A DNA stretch of 7,998 nt from Oscillibacter sp. (lineage in GTDB: Bacteria > Bacillota > Clostridia > Oscillospirales > Oscillospiraceae), in NCBI GenBank assembly GCA_024404295.1, contig JAKSQE010000055.1, positions 1 through 7,998 of the forward strand, read 5' to 3'. The position numbers and the translations under genes are program-made. Of this stretch, positions 1-6,284 are shown in pieces (positions within the stretch are counted from its first letter, which is position 1; each line of letters starts with the position of its first letter). The notes beneath the pieces are model-generated. The model was not told the origin of the DNA and ran no database searches. It saw only the letters and a list, made by a program, of their open reading frames with translations.

Positions 1-681
1 TGCAATGACTGCCATGGATCGGGTTGTGCCAACGGCACCCAGCCGGAAACCTGCCCGGACTGTCATGGCAGCGGTCAGGTGCAGGTGCGCCGCCAGACCC
101 CCATGGGCGTGTTTGCAACCACTTCTCCTTGCGGCCGCTGCGGCGGCAAGGGCAAGATCATTCATTCCCCCTGCACCACCTGCCGTGGCAGCGGCTTGGA
201 GCGTAAGCATCGCACCATCAAGGCCAGCATTCCCGCAGGTATCGACAATGGACAGACCATTTCCATTCGCGGTCAGGGCCATGCCGGCAAGAACGGTGGC
301 CCTGCCGGTGATCTGCTGGTGACCATTACCGTTCGCCCCCACGAGCTGTTCCGCAGAGAGGGAACTTCCGTGCTGTGCAACGCACCTATTACATTTGCGC
401 AGGCTTGTTTGGGCGCAGAATTGGAGATCCCCACCATTGACGGCAAGGTAAAATATGATTTGCCGGAGGGCACCCAAAGCGGCACAACTTTCCGCCTGAA
501 GGGCAAGGGAAGCCCCTCCATCAACGGGCGAGGTCGTGGCGATCAGTATGTGACGGTCTACATTGAGACACCCCGCAACCTGAATAAAGAGCAGAAAGAG
601 GCTTTGAAGAAGTTTGCGGAGACCGTGGGCGACAACAATTACGAGGAGCGGAAAAACTTCTTCAAGAAGTTCAAAAAGTGA
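1..681 (+). CDS. dnaJ: Chaperone protein DnaJ (Hsp40), 3' part; 5' end lies outside the window
   Basis: DnaJ is the cytoplasmic co-chaperone that delivers unfolded clients to DnaK and stimulates its ATPase. The frame is open from base 1 and gives 226 residues. All four CxxCxGxG zinc-finger repeats are visible: CNDCHGSG (residues 1-8), CPDCHGSG (18-25), CGRCGGKG (44-51) and CTTCRGSG (58-65). The two C-terminal beta domains follow, with the family-typical IPAGIDNGQ, PAGDLLV and LPEGTQSGTTFRLKGKG segments, then a lysine-rich C-terminus. The J domain with its HPD motif and the Gly/Phe linker, about 150 residues in usual DnaJ, are upstream of the window. The ATG at 79 is internal to the zinc finger and is not the start. 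The ribosome binding site of the next gene overlaps this stop codon, so the two are probably cotranscribed. Identification is secure from the zinc-finger layout. Confidence 0.97.
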   Translation, partial: CNDCHGSGCANGTQPETCPDCHGSGQVQVRRQTPMGVFATTSPCGRCGGKGKIIHSPCTTCRGSGLERKHRTIKASIPAGIDNGQTISIRGQGHAGKNGGPAGDLLVTITVRPHELFRREGTSVLCNAPITFAQACLGAELEIPTIDGKVKYDLPEGTQSGTTFRLKGKGSPSINGRGRGDQYVTVYIETPRNLNKEQKEALKKFAETVGDNNYEERKNFFKKFKK

Positions 682-689
682 GGAACACC

Positions 690-1499
690 ATGTATCTGGC
701 TGATTACCACATGCATACCCAATTTTCCCCGGATGCCAGCCACTCCATGACGGAGATGGCGAAGGCAGGCATTGCAATGGGATTAGACGAGATCTGTTTT
801 ACCGACCATATAGAGCCTCTGGTTTGGGGAAAGACCGATTTGCGGGGCCCCTATGACTGGGAGCTGCTGCGCACGGATTATGCTAAAGTACAGGCTGATG
901 TGGGCGAGCGTATCCAGTTGCGTTTGGGTATCGAGTTGGGAGATGCGCAGTGGGCACCGGAGCATATTGACCACCTGCTGCAAGGCGCACCGGAGCTGGA
1001 CTTCGTGATCGGCTCCATCCATATGCTGTCTGCCGGATTCGGTGGACTCGATCTGTACGACTTTGCTCCTGAAAATGATGCGCAAGCGCGATTGGGTATC
1101 CGTGATTATCTGGAGCAGGTGCAGGAACTGGCGGAGTACGGGAAATTCAGCGTTCTGGGACATTTGACACTGCCGCTGCGCTATCTGAATGAAAATAAAG
1201 GCTTTCATCTGACTTTTGACGGATTTGAAGCAGAAGTAGAGAGTGTGCTGAAAACGCTGATTTCCAACGGTTGCGGGATAGAATTAAATACCAATCGGGG
1301 AAATACCCCGCTTCCGGATGCCAAGTGGCTGAAATTGTATCACGACTTAGGCGGCGAGATCATCACATTGGGTACTGACGCCCATGATCCCCGCTTTGTA
1401 GGCTGTGCAGTACGGGAGCGGCAGGAGCTGCTACGGGAATGCGGTTTCCGGCGCTTCTGCACCTTTGAAAAACGGAATCCGATTTGGCATGAGTTGTGA
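690..1499 (+). CDS. PHP-domain phosphatase, histidinol-phosphatase (HisJ/HisK) family
   Basis: This 269-residue protein belongs to the PHP metallo-phosphoesterases. Known members hydrolyse L-histidinol phosphate in histidine synthesis, in the cytoplasm. The metal-site motifs appear in order: HMH (7-9), TDH (38-40), E82 in GIELG, H111 in GSIHM, H158 in GHLTLP and TDAH (229-232). Length fits the family (about 260-280). I chose ATG 690 because GTGAGG at 678-683 sits 6 nt before it. A GTG at 678 would add four residues but overlaps that ribosome binding site. The gene starts 8 nt after the dnaJ stop, so it is probably translated from the dnaJ transcript. No other histidine genes are nearby, so the substrate could be another phosphate ester. 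The PHP fold is certain; the exact substrate is not. Confidence 0.88.
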   Translation: MYLADYHMHTQFSPDASHSMTEMAKAGIAMGLDEICFTDHIEPLVWGKTDLRGPYDWELLRTDYAKVQADVGERIQLRLGIELGDAQWAPEHIDHLLQGAPELDFVIGSIHMLSAGFGGLDLYDFAPENDAQARLGIRDYLEQVQELAEYGKFSVLGHLTLPLRYLNENKGFHLTFDGFEAEVESVLKTLISNGCGIELNTNRGNTPLPDAKWLKLYHDLGGEIITLGTDAHDPRFVGCAVRERQELLRECGFRRFCTFEKRNPIWHEL

Positions 1500-1508
1500 G
1501 GATTGCGA

Positions 1509-1537
1509 TTGATTTTCGCAGATAAAACGTGTAAACT
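1509..1537 (+). promoter_or_regulatory. Putative sigma-A promoter for rpiB
   Basis: TTGATT (1509-1514) and TAAACT (1532-1537) are separated by 17 bp and match 8 of 12 consensus positions. They lie in the 88-nt gap between the phosphatase stop and rpiB. The predicted transcript would start near 1544, giving a leader of about 44 nt. That leader contains a small dyad, GCAGAG-AG-CTCTGC (1553-1566), just ahead of the AAGGAG ribosome binding site (1574-1579). Assigned by inspection only. Confidence 0.35.
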
Positions 1538-1587
1538 ATAGAAAAATAACCGGCAGAGAGCTCTGCAGGGCATAAGGAGAAAAGACT

Positions 1588-2025
1588 ATGAAAATTGCAT
1601 TGGGCTGCGACCACGGCGGATATGAGTTAAAGCAGGAGATTATCAAGACCATTCAGGGTATGGGTCATGAGGTGGAGGACTTTGGCTGCTACAATCTGGA
1701 CAGCTGCGACTATCCCGATTTCGGCGCCGCTGCCGCTCGCGCTGTTGCTGAGGGCAAGTGCGACAAGGGCATCGTGATCTGCACCACGGGTATCGGTATC
1801 TCTATTACTGCAAACAAGATCAAGGGCATTCGCTGCGCACATTGCGCCGACAGCCTGGAAGCTGAGATGACCCGCAAGCACAATGACGCCAACGTGATGG
1901 CTATCGGCGCCGGCTTTACCGGCAAGAACATGGCCAACCGCATGGTGGAAGTGTTCCTGACCACCGAGTTCGAGGGTGGCCGTCATCAGCGCCGCGTGGA
2001 CAAAATGATGGCTCTGGAGGGCTAA
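1588..2025 (+). CDS. rpiB: Ribose-5-phosphate isomerase B
   Basis: RpiB interconverts ribose 5-phosphate and ribulose 5-phosphate in the pentose phosphate pathway; some family members isomerise allose or galactose 6-phosphates. The 145-residue product has the usual length. Visible motifs are GCDHGG (6-11, phosphate and ring binding), DYPDF (41-45), CTTGIG (65-70) with C65 in the place of the catalytic cysteine of E. coli-type RpiB, KHNDAN (97-102) with the ring-opening histidine H98, and an Arg-rich end (R132, R135, R136) that would bind phosphate. AAGGAG at 1574-1579 lies 8 nt before the ATG. The gene stands apart from its neighbours, with a putative promoter upstream and a long hairpin downstream, so it is probably monocistronic. 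Related LacAB sugar isomerases are an alternative, but a single complete gene with the Cys-type active site favours RpiB. Confidence 0.95.
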   Translation: MKIALGCDHGGYELKQEIIKTIQGMGHEVEDFGCYNLDSCDYPDFGAAAARAVAEGKCDKGIVICTTGIGISITANKIKGIRCAHCADSLEAEMTRKHNDANVMAIGAGFTGKNMANRMVEVFLTTEFEGGRHQRRVDKMMALEG

Positions 2026-2044
2026 TCACGCAATTCAATCACAA

Positions 2045-2091
2045 CACCGCACCATACTGTGAACGCCATGCGTCCACTGCATGATGCGGTG
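2045..2091. repeat. Long imperfect inverted repeat after rpiB (possible terminator or palindromic element)
   Basis: Two 21-nt arms (2045-2065 and 2071-2091) flank a 5-nt loop. Read as plus-strand RNA, 17 of 21 positions pair and the outer seven pairs (CACCGCA with TGCGGTG) are perfect. It is followed by CTTTTA, a weak U tract, so it may terminate rpiB. Three of the four mismatches are A-C on the plus strand. These become G-U wobbles on the minus strand, where 20 of 21 positions can pair, so a minus-strand RNA would fold better. A small palindromic repeat element is therefore an alternative. Confidence 0.5.
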
Positions 2092-2130
2092 CTTTTACAA
2101 AACACGACTGAGCAGAAATGAGGCGAGAAA

Positions 2131-3186
2131 ATGGCATCAGGTACCAGAGGATACCGTAGTTATAGTGGACGAGGAAATAAGGGAAAGATTGCACTGGCGA
2201 TTCTACTGAGCATCATCATTTTAGCTGCGGCGGCATTCTTGTTATTGCAAAGCCGTATTTATTATGATGCCAATGGAACGCCTCACATTCGCCTGCCGGA
2301 GTGGTCGGTACAGACCCGCCCGCTCTCTCCGGATGATGTAGAACTGGTTTTTGGCGATGGTGACACGGAGGAAGACGCTGCGGAATCGGCTGCTTCCTTT
2401 ACTCGCTATACCAACGCCTTTTCTGTGACAGAGGAGACGTTGAAAAATGGGCCGGAGGCGATCAACACGGCATGGGCAAGCGGGATAACAGACCATCAGG
2501 CGGCCGCGATTACCCTGAAAGATGCCGATGGCATGGTCTGGTTCGACTCTGAGAGTGCGATCCCCGGCTCCATCAAAGCGACTACCGCCGTTATCACCGC
2601 AGTGCATGATATAGCGGAGAGTGATGTGCATACCATCGCACGCATCAACACGCTGCACGATCCATTTACGGCGAAACAGTGGGTCACGGATATGGGCCTG
2701 CGCAACCTGAGCGGCTATATTTTCTTTGATGGCAATAACAGCCAGTGGCTCGATGCCAATAAGGCACGCACACGTCAGAAAATATGCGAAATGGCTGTAG
2801 AGGCTGCCGAAATGGGTTTTAACGAGATCTTACTGACCGGATTTGCCTATCCTACCGACGGGAATATGGAAGATATGAATGACGGTGGCGTGAACCATGT
2901 GGAGACATTGGAGTCTCTGCTCAAAGAAATTCGGGCGGCATTGCCGGAAGGTGTGCTGCTGTCGGTGGAGCTGTCTGCCGAGACCATCCAAAACGGCAGC
3001 AATGAAGCGGCCGGCCATCGGCTGAGCAGCCTGGCACCTCTGGTGGATACCATTTATGCCGAGACCACGGGAGCGGAAGCTGCTGCATTGCGGGATGGTG
3101 TTGCTGCACGCTCTAAGACTTGTGGCTTTGTTCCGGAAGTGACCGATGCCAAAAACATATCAGATCCATACCTGCTGTTAAAATGA
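2131..3186 (+). CDS. Membrane-anchored glycoside-hydrolase-like protein (DUF4015-type TIM barrel)
   Basis: This 351-residue protein has a short basic cytoplasmic N-terminus (residues 1-19), one hydrophobic signal anchor (about 20-40, no lipobox or clear cleavage site), an acidic spacer (about 70-90), then an extracellular domain to the end. Residues 195-245, with GYIFFDG, QKICEMAVEAAEMGFNEI and AYPTDGN, resemble the core of the putative glycosyl hydrolase family DUF4015. This is by recall of the family pattern, not alignment. In that family I expect an FDYVRFP-like strand. Here the matching stretch reads LTGFAYP (235-241), so the usual acidic and Arg residues appear to be replaced by T236 and A239. 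It may therefore bind rather than cleave cell-wall sugars. GAGG at 2120-2123 lies 7 nt before the ATG. It ends against a strong terminator and faces azlD. Substrate and activity are unknown. Confidence 0.7.
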   Translation: MASGTRGYRSYSGRGNKGKIALAILLSIIILAAAAFLLLQSRIYYDANGTPHIRLPEWSVQTRPLSPDDVELVFGDGDTEEDAAESAASFTRYTNAFSVTEETLKNGPEAINTAWASGITDHQAAAITLKDADGMVWFDSESAIPGSIKATTAVITAVHDIAESDVHTIARINTLHDPFTAKQWVTDMGLRNLSGYIFFDGNNSQWLDANKARTRQKICEMAVEAAEMGFNEILLTGFAYPTDGNMEDMNDGGVNHVETLESLLKEIRAALPEGVLLSVELSAETIQNGSNEAAGHRLSSLAPLVDTIYAETTGAEAAALRDGVAARSKTCGFVPEVTDAKNISDPYLLLK

Positions 3187-3232
3187 GATCAAAAAAATTA
3201 CCGACTTCGTAGAAGTCGGTAATTTTTTGATC
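3187..3232. terminator. Bidirectional intrinsic terminator between convergent genes
   Basis: A near-perfect hairpin has the core AATTACCGACTTC (3196-3208), loop GTA, and GAAGTCGGTAATT (3212-3224). It is flanked by an A run at 3191-3197 and a T run at 3223-3228, and outer GATC ends also pair. U tracts follow the stem on both strands, and the stops of the flanking convergent genes lie directly on either side, so it should end transcription from both. Confidence 0.93.
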
Positions 3233-3235
3233 AAT

Positions 3236-3568
3236 TCAAGCAACAAACACCATCTGGATCAGCAGCATATAACATACGGTTCCGGCAGCAATGGACAGCA
3301 GGATCTGGCGCTTCCAGAGATGCAGCCCGGCAGTCAGAAGAATGGCGATCAGCTCCGGGAGACCGTAGCTGTATTGGAGTGGAGTTACATTTTTTAAGCA
3401 ATACACCACCAGCATGCTGAAAATCGCACCGGGAAGAACCTTGCCCAAATACAGCACAAACTGGGGAGTGGGGCGCTTGGAACTGAAAATGAGGAAGGGT
3501 AGGAAACGAGTGATGGCAGTTGCCAGAGCACACATGGCAAGCGTAATTAGAATCTGGGGAAGGGTCAT
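3236..3568 (-). CDS. azlD: AzlD-type small subunit of a branched-chain amino acid exporter
   Basis: AzlD is the small membrane partner of AzlC. Together they export branched-chain amino acids (azaleucine resistance in Bacillus subtilis). The 110-residue product is almost wholly hydrophobic, with about four membrane segments (near 4-28, 38-58, 70-86 and 89-109). It carries the family-like ITRFLPFLIF stretch (19-28) and a central KVLPGAIFSML segment. Its ATG overlaps the azlC stop in an ATGA junction (3565-3568). AGGTGA (3575-3580 on the complement) lies 6 nt ahead, inside azlC, which points to translational coupling. The stop is 3 nt from the shared terminator. Pair order, size and sequence all agree with AzlCD. 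Confidence 0.92.
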   Translation of the reverse strand: MTLPQILITLAMCALATAITRFLPFLIFSSKRPTPQFVLYLGKVLPGAIFSMLVVYCLKNVTPLQYSYGLPELIAILLTAGLHLWKRQILLSIAAGTVCYMLLIQMVFVA

Positions 3569-4278
3569 TTGATGTCACCTACCACTTTCGTTTTGATTTT
3601 GCGCAGAACGGTAAGCGCAGCCAGAATGCAGATCATAGTGGGGATCAGGAAGTTATCCGGCCCGAAAATCATCAAGCAGCCTACGCTGGCGATCAGGCCG
3701 ATCCAGGCACTGGAATGGTCGTCGTCTTTCAGCCATTGTTCCAACATGATGACCACGAACATAGCCGTCATCACAAAGTCCAGACCCTCGGAATTAAAAG
3801 GAATCAGGTTACCCAAAACGCCGCCGATTATGGAGGCAATCACCCAATAGGAGTGATCCAGCAGCGAGGTGAAGAAATAGAACCAGACACGATCCACGTG
3901 CTCCGGAACCTCAGCCGTACAGTTGATACTGAATGTTTCATCGGTGATGGCATGAATCAAATAAGGCTTTTTCCAACCGGAATCTTTATATTTTTCCAGA
4001 AGTGTGATCCCATAAAACAAATGGCGAGCCTGCAGCATCAAAGAAACAATAAAGGTTTGCAGGGGGGCATAGGGCGCAACCAAAATGCTGACAGCCAGAA
4101 ATTCCAAACTGCCTGCATAAATGGCAAGGCCCATCAAAAGCGTGAGCCAAACGCTGAACCCGGCAACACTCATGTAAATGCCAAGCGCCATGCCTAAAAA
4201 TGCATAGCCGGTCAGCACCGGGATCGTACATGGAAACGCTGCCAAAAATGCGCTCCAAATGGGGTTCTTCTGCTTCAT
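3565..4278 (-). CDS. azlC: AzlC-type large subunit of a branched-chain amino acid exporter
   Basis: AzlC is the large integral membrane subunit of the AzlCD exporter. The 237-residue product starts with a short polar end, followed by the family-typical FPCTIPVLTGYAFLGMALGI segment and several further hydrophobic helices. Typical AzlC features include AGSLEFLAVS, LQARHLFYG and HAITDETF. I chose ATG 4278 because GGAG lies 6 nt upstream. An ATG at 4290 would add four residues, but that site contains the ribosome binding site itself and has none of its own. The gene is first in a two-gene unit with azlD (4-nt overlap). A putative promoter and a perfect dyad lie upstream, so the unit is likely regulated. 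No Lrp/AzlB-like regulator gene is in the window. The exact substrate is inferred from the family. Confidence 0.93.
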   Translation of the reverse strand: MKQKNPIWSAFLAAFPCTIPVLTGYAFLGMALGIYMSVAGFSVWLTLLMGLAIYAGSLEFLAVSILVAPYAPLQTFIVSLMLQARHLFYGITLLEKYKDSGWKKPYLIHAITDETFSINCTAEVPEHVDRVWFYFFTSLLDHSYWVIASIIGGVLGNLIPFNSEGLDFVMTAMFVVIMLEQWLKDDDHSSAWIGLIASVGCLMIFGPDNFLIPTMICILAALTVLRKIKTKVVGDIK

Positions 4279-4305
4279 GTAAATCTCCATTCTAAGGGAA
4301 AAATA

Positions 4306-4332
4306 GATGATCGTGGCGAAAACACGATCATC
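4306..4332 (-). promoter_or_regulatory. Perfect 10-bp dyad in the azlCD leader (operator or 5' stem-loop)
   Basis: GATGATCGTG (4306-4315) and CACGATCATC (4323-4332) are exact reverse complements around a 7-nt loop. The dyad begins just downstream of the predicted azlC start point and ends 27 nt before the chosen start codon. It could be a repressor site overlapping the start of transcription or a stabilising hairpin at the 5' end of the mRNA. There is no U tract after it on the minus strand apart from a short TATTTTTCCC run, so attenuation is possible but unproven. Confidence 0.5.
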
Positions 4333-4341
4333 AGCTCATAA

Positions 4342-4370
4342 AGTGTAACACGACAGGATATGAAATACAA
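4342..4370 (-). promoter_or_regulatory. Putative promoter for azlC-azlD
   Basis: On the minus strand, TTGTAT (complement of 4365-4370) is followed after 17 bp by TACACT (complement of 4342-4347). TACACT is preceded by TGT, giving an extended -10 pattern. Transcription would start near 4335, right at the edge of the 10-bp dyad. The elements match consensus only moderately. Confidence 0.45.
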
Positions 4371-4390
4371 TCCTTATTTTACAGAAATAG

Positions 4391-4420
4391 AAAGGGCTTT
4401 GTATCAAAACAAAGCCCTTT
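4391..4420 (-). terminator. Intrinsic terminator of the metallo-beta-lactamase-fold gene
   Basis: A perfect 12-bp stem, AAAGGGCTTTGT (4391-4402) and ACAAAGCCCTTT (4409-4420), has a 6-nt loop. It lies 16 nt beyond the stop codon of the minus-strand gene ending at 4437. The minus strand then reads CTATTTCTGT, a broken U tract, while the plus side is GC-rich, so termination of the minus-strand gene is the better reading. Confidence 0.75.
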
Positions 4421-4436
4421 CTGCGGGATATTCCAA

Positions 4437-5150
4437 TCAGCTAAAATAAAAAACCTGATCCGCTTTGGAGATGGGAGTTGTGCAACTGCTAAACTGCGGA
4501 TATAGATGCAAAAATTCTTCGGTAAAACGGTAATTATCCCATTGGTGCATGGGTAAAAAGTGCTGGATTTCCGCCAGCTCCAAAAAGTATTTTGGCCCCA
4601 TAAAACCGGCAGTTCCCAAGCGAGAGTCCAATGGCAGCATGGCAAGGTCGATCCTGCGCCCGCGCAGAGGCTCCACATAGCGCTTAAAGTTTGCAGCCAT
4701 ATTGTGGTTGTAAGCGTCGGTCTCGCCCTCCCAGTGCCACCAGTTCAGATCGCCTGCGTGAAAGATCGTATGCCCATCGGCAGTGACCAGAAAGGCCACA
4801 CCCTGATCGGTGGATGGAACGGTCTCAACAGTAACACCCTCCAAAGGGGAAAAACGATCCTGTTTGCCGCAGCGGCGACAGAGGGCGGCGGTGGATTCAT
4901 TTACCTGCCACTTCTCCAGATTTTTTGGCGTTAGGCGAAAATCACTTCCCAGCAGGAACTGGACATTTGTGCGCTGCCCCAAGATGAAAATATGCGGGTC
5001 AAAGTGATCTGCGTGAACATGACTGGCAAAGACCAGCAAGGGCTTTTTGGGAAGCGTAGGCAATTCCCCTTTCCACCAGTCAAACAGCAGGCATACATGG
5101 TCTAATTCCACCAGAAAACCGCTGTGCGCTAAAAACACGACACGCAACAC
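4437..5150 (-). CDS. Metallo-beta-lactamase-fold hydrolase, UlaG-like
   Basis: This 237-residue protein has a beta-lactamase-fold metal site: HVHADH (44-49, the HxHxDH motif), HAGD (131-134) and H202 in MHQWD. This suits the UlaG-like/COG2220 branch of soluble hydrolases. Substrates in this branch vary (L-ascorbate-6-phosphate lactone, N-acyl ethanolamine phospholipids, others), so none is assigned. I chose GTG 5150 as the start because AGGTGA (complement of 5156-5161) lies 5 nt ahead and the protein then begins directly with the first beta strand. The frame stays open back to an ATG at 5261, but that would run through the promoter region and into mutY. It is transcribed divergently from mutY and ends at a hairpin terminator, so it is probably a single-gene unit. 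A Cys pair at 91/94 is notable but unassigned. Confidence 0.85.
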   Translation of the reverse strand: MLRVVFLAHSGFLVELDHVCLLFDWWKGELPTLPKKPLLVFASHVHADHFDPHIFILGQRTNVQFLLGSDFRLTPKNLEKWQVNESTAALCRRCGKQDRFSPLEGVTVETVPSTDQGVAFLVTADGHTIFHAGDLNWWHWEGETDAYNHNMAANFKRYVEPLRGRRIDLAMLPLDSRLGTAGFMGPKYFLELAEIQHFLPMHQWDNYRFTEEFLHLYPQFSSCTTPISKADQVFYFS

Positions 5151-5178
5151 AAACTTCACCTCAAATCCGAAAAAAGTG

Positions 5179-5207
5179 TGGGCAGGAAACGAAAACCGTG
5201 GTATGAT
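5179..5207 (+). promoter_or_regulatory. Putative extended -10 promoter for mutY
   Basis: TATGAT (5202-5207) is preceded by TGG, giving an extended -10. A weak -35, TGGGCA (5179-5184), is 17 bp upstream. Initiation would fall at about 5214, which is the A of the likely mutY start codon. The -10 is one half of a palindrome shared with the opposing promoter. Confidence 0.45.
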
Positions 5208-5235
5208 GATACCATGAAACACGAAAACTTGACAA
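5206..5235 (-). promoter_or_regulatory. Putative promoter for the metallo-beta-lactamase-fold gene
   Basis: On the minus strand TTGTCA (complement of 5230-5235) is followed after 18 bp by TATCAT (complement of 5206-5211). Each element matches 5 of 6 consensus bases. TGG precedes the -10, adding an extended -10. Initiation near 5199 gives a leader of about 50 nt containing the AGGTGA site. The -35 lies inside the 5' end of mutY. Confidence 0.6.
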
Positions 5236-6284
5236 GTGAAATGATGTTTATGGAGATTCAAGAGCCGCTGTTGAAGTGGTATCGAGAAAATGCCCGAGAC
5301 CTGCCGTGGCGGCGAACGAATGACCCTTATCGCATCTGGATTTCCGAAATCATGCTGCAGCAGACCCGTGTGGCGGCAGTGTTGGGATATTATGCCCGCT
5401 TTTTGGAGGCGTTTCCGACGGTGCAGATATTGGCGGAAGCACCTGAAGAGCAGCTGATGAAGCTGTGGGAGGGACTTGGCTATTACAGCCGTGCCCGCAA
5501 TCTACAGAGAGCAGCGCAAGTGATTGCCAAGCAGGGTTTTCCTGACACTTATGAAGACCTGTTGAAACTGCCGGGCATTGGAGACTATACCGCCAGTGCC
5601 ATTGCGTCTGCTGCCTTTGGACGGCGGGAAGCGGCAGTGGATGGGAACGTTCTGCGTGTAGCGACTCGCATTGCGGACTGCCATGATGATATACTGGACG
5701 TCAAAGTGAAAAAGGCCATTCGCGAGCAGGTGCAGGCCATCATGCCGGATACAGCGGCAGAAATTCGCATCTTTAACCAGGCCATGATGGAGTTGGGCGC
5801 AACAGTCTGCGTCCCCAACGGTGCCCCAAAGTGCGAAAGCTGCCCTGTAAAAGATATTTGCCTGAGCCGGCAACGCGGGACGTCGGAAAATCTGCCGGTA
5901 AAGAAGGCAAAAAAAGAGCGCAAAGTTGAGGAAAAGACGGTACTCCTCCTGCTCCGGGACGGGAAAGTGGCATTGCGGAAGCGCCCGAATGCCGGATTGC
6001 TGGCAGGGCTGTGGGAGTTTCCCAATGTAGAGGGAACGTTGGACGAGCAAGCTGTCCCTGCGGCGGTGGAGGCATTGCGCCTCACACCCAAAGCATGGCG
6101 CAGCAAGCAGTCGGCAAAACATATTTTCTCCCATGTGGAGTGGCACATGACCGGCTATACGCTGGAAGTGACCGGCGAGGGCGTGGATGAATTGCTGTGG
6201 GTGGACGCAGAGGAATTGACTGCGCATGCAGTGCCCTCTGCCTTTAGCCGCTATTATGCCGAGGCGAAGGAGCAACTGAAATGA
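5214..6284 (+). CDS. mutY: Adenine DNA glycosylase MutY
   Basis: MutY removes adenine mispaired with 8-oxoguanine, preventing G:C to T:A mutation. The 356 residues contain an HhH-GPD glycosylase domain with catalytic E45 in WISEIMLQQT, helix-hairpin-helix LPGIGDYTASAI (119-130), catalytic D143 in AVDGN, and a [4Fe-4S] cluster loop with C199, C207, C210 and C216. A NUDIX-like C-terminal domain follows (about 241-350), with GLLAGLWEFPN and the 8-oxoG-reading FSH motif (305-307) in FSHVEWHM. The first cluster spacing is C-x7-C rather than the C-x6-C of E. coli. No start candidate (5214, 5241, 5244, 5250) has a good ribosome binding site. I chose 5214 because it coincides with the predicted transcription start, but the N-terminus is uncertain by up to 12 residues. 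Its stop overlaps the next gene in ATGA. Confidence 0.95.
   Translation: MKHENLTSEMMFMEIQEPLLKWYRENARDLPWRRTNDPYRIWISEIMLQQTRVAAVLGYYARFLEAFPTVQILAEAPEEQLMKLWEGLGYYSRARNLQRAAQVIAKQGFPDTYEDLLKLPGIGDYTASAIASAAFGRREAAVDGNVLRVATRIADCHDDILDVKVKKAIREQVQAIMPDTAAEIRIFNQAMMELGATVCVPNGAPKCESCPVKDICLSRQRGTSENLPVKKAKKERKVEEKTVLLLLRDGKVALRKRPNAGLLAGLWEFPNVEGTLDEQAVPAAVEALRLTPKAWRSKQSAKHIFSHVEWHMTGYTLEVTGEGVDELLWVDAEELTAHAVPSAFSRYYAEAKEQLK

Noticed and set aside
1553..1566. GCAGAG-AG-CTCTGC dyad before the rpiB ribosome binding site, considered as a riboswitch or operator
   Set aside because: The stem is only 5-6 bp and the leader too short for a known riboswitch; it is recorded only as a note with the rpiB promoter.
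5229..5234. Perfect plus-strand TTGACA taken as a promoter -35
   Set aside because: No -10-like hexamer lies 16-18 bp downstream and the site is inside mutY. The overlapping reverse complement, TTGTCA, is the -35 of the opposing promoter.
5151..5261. N-terminal extension of the metallo-beta-lactamase-fold gene to an ATG at 5261
   Set aside because: It would cross the promoter region and overlap mutY, the added residues do not belong to the fold, and AGGTGA at 5156-5161 marks GTG 5150 as the start.
5502..6275. Long minus-strand open frame of 257 codons opposite mutY
   Set aside because: It lies wholly within a confidently identified mutY, its translation is rich in His, Cys and Arg with no recognisable domain, and it is an antisense shadow.
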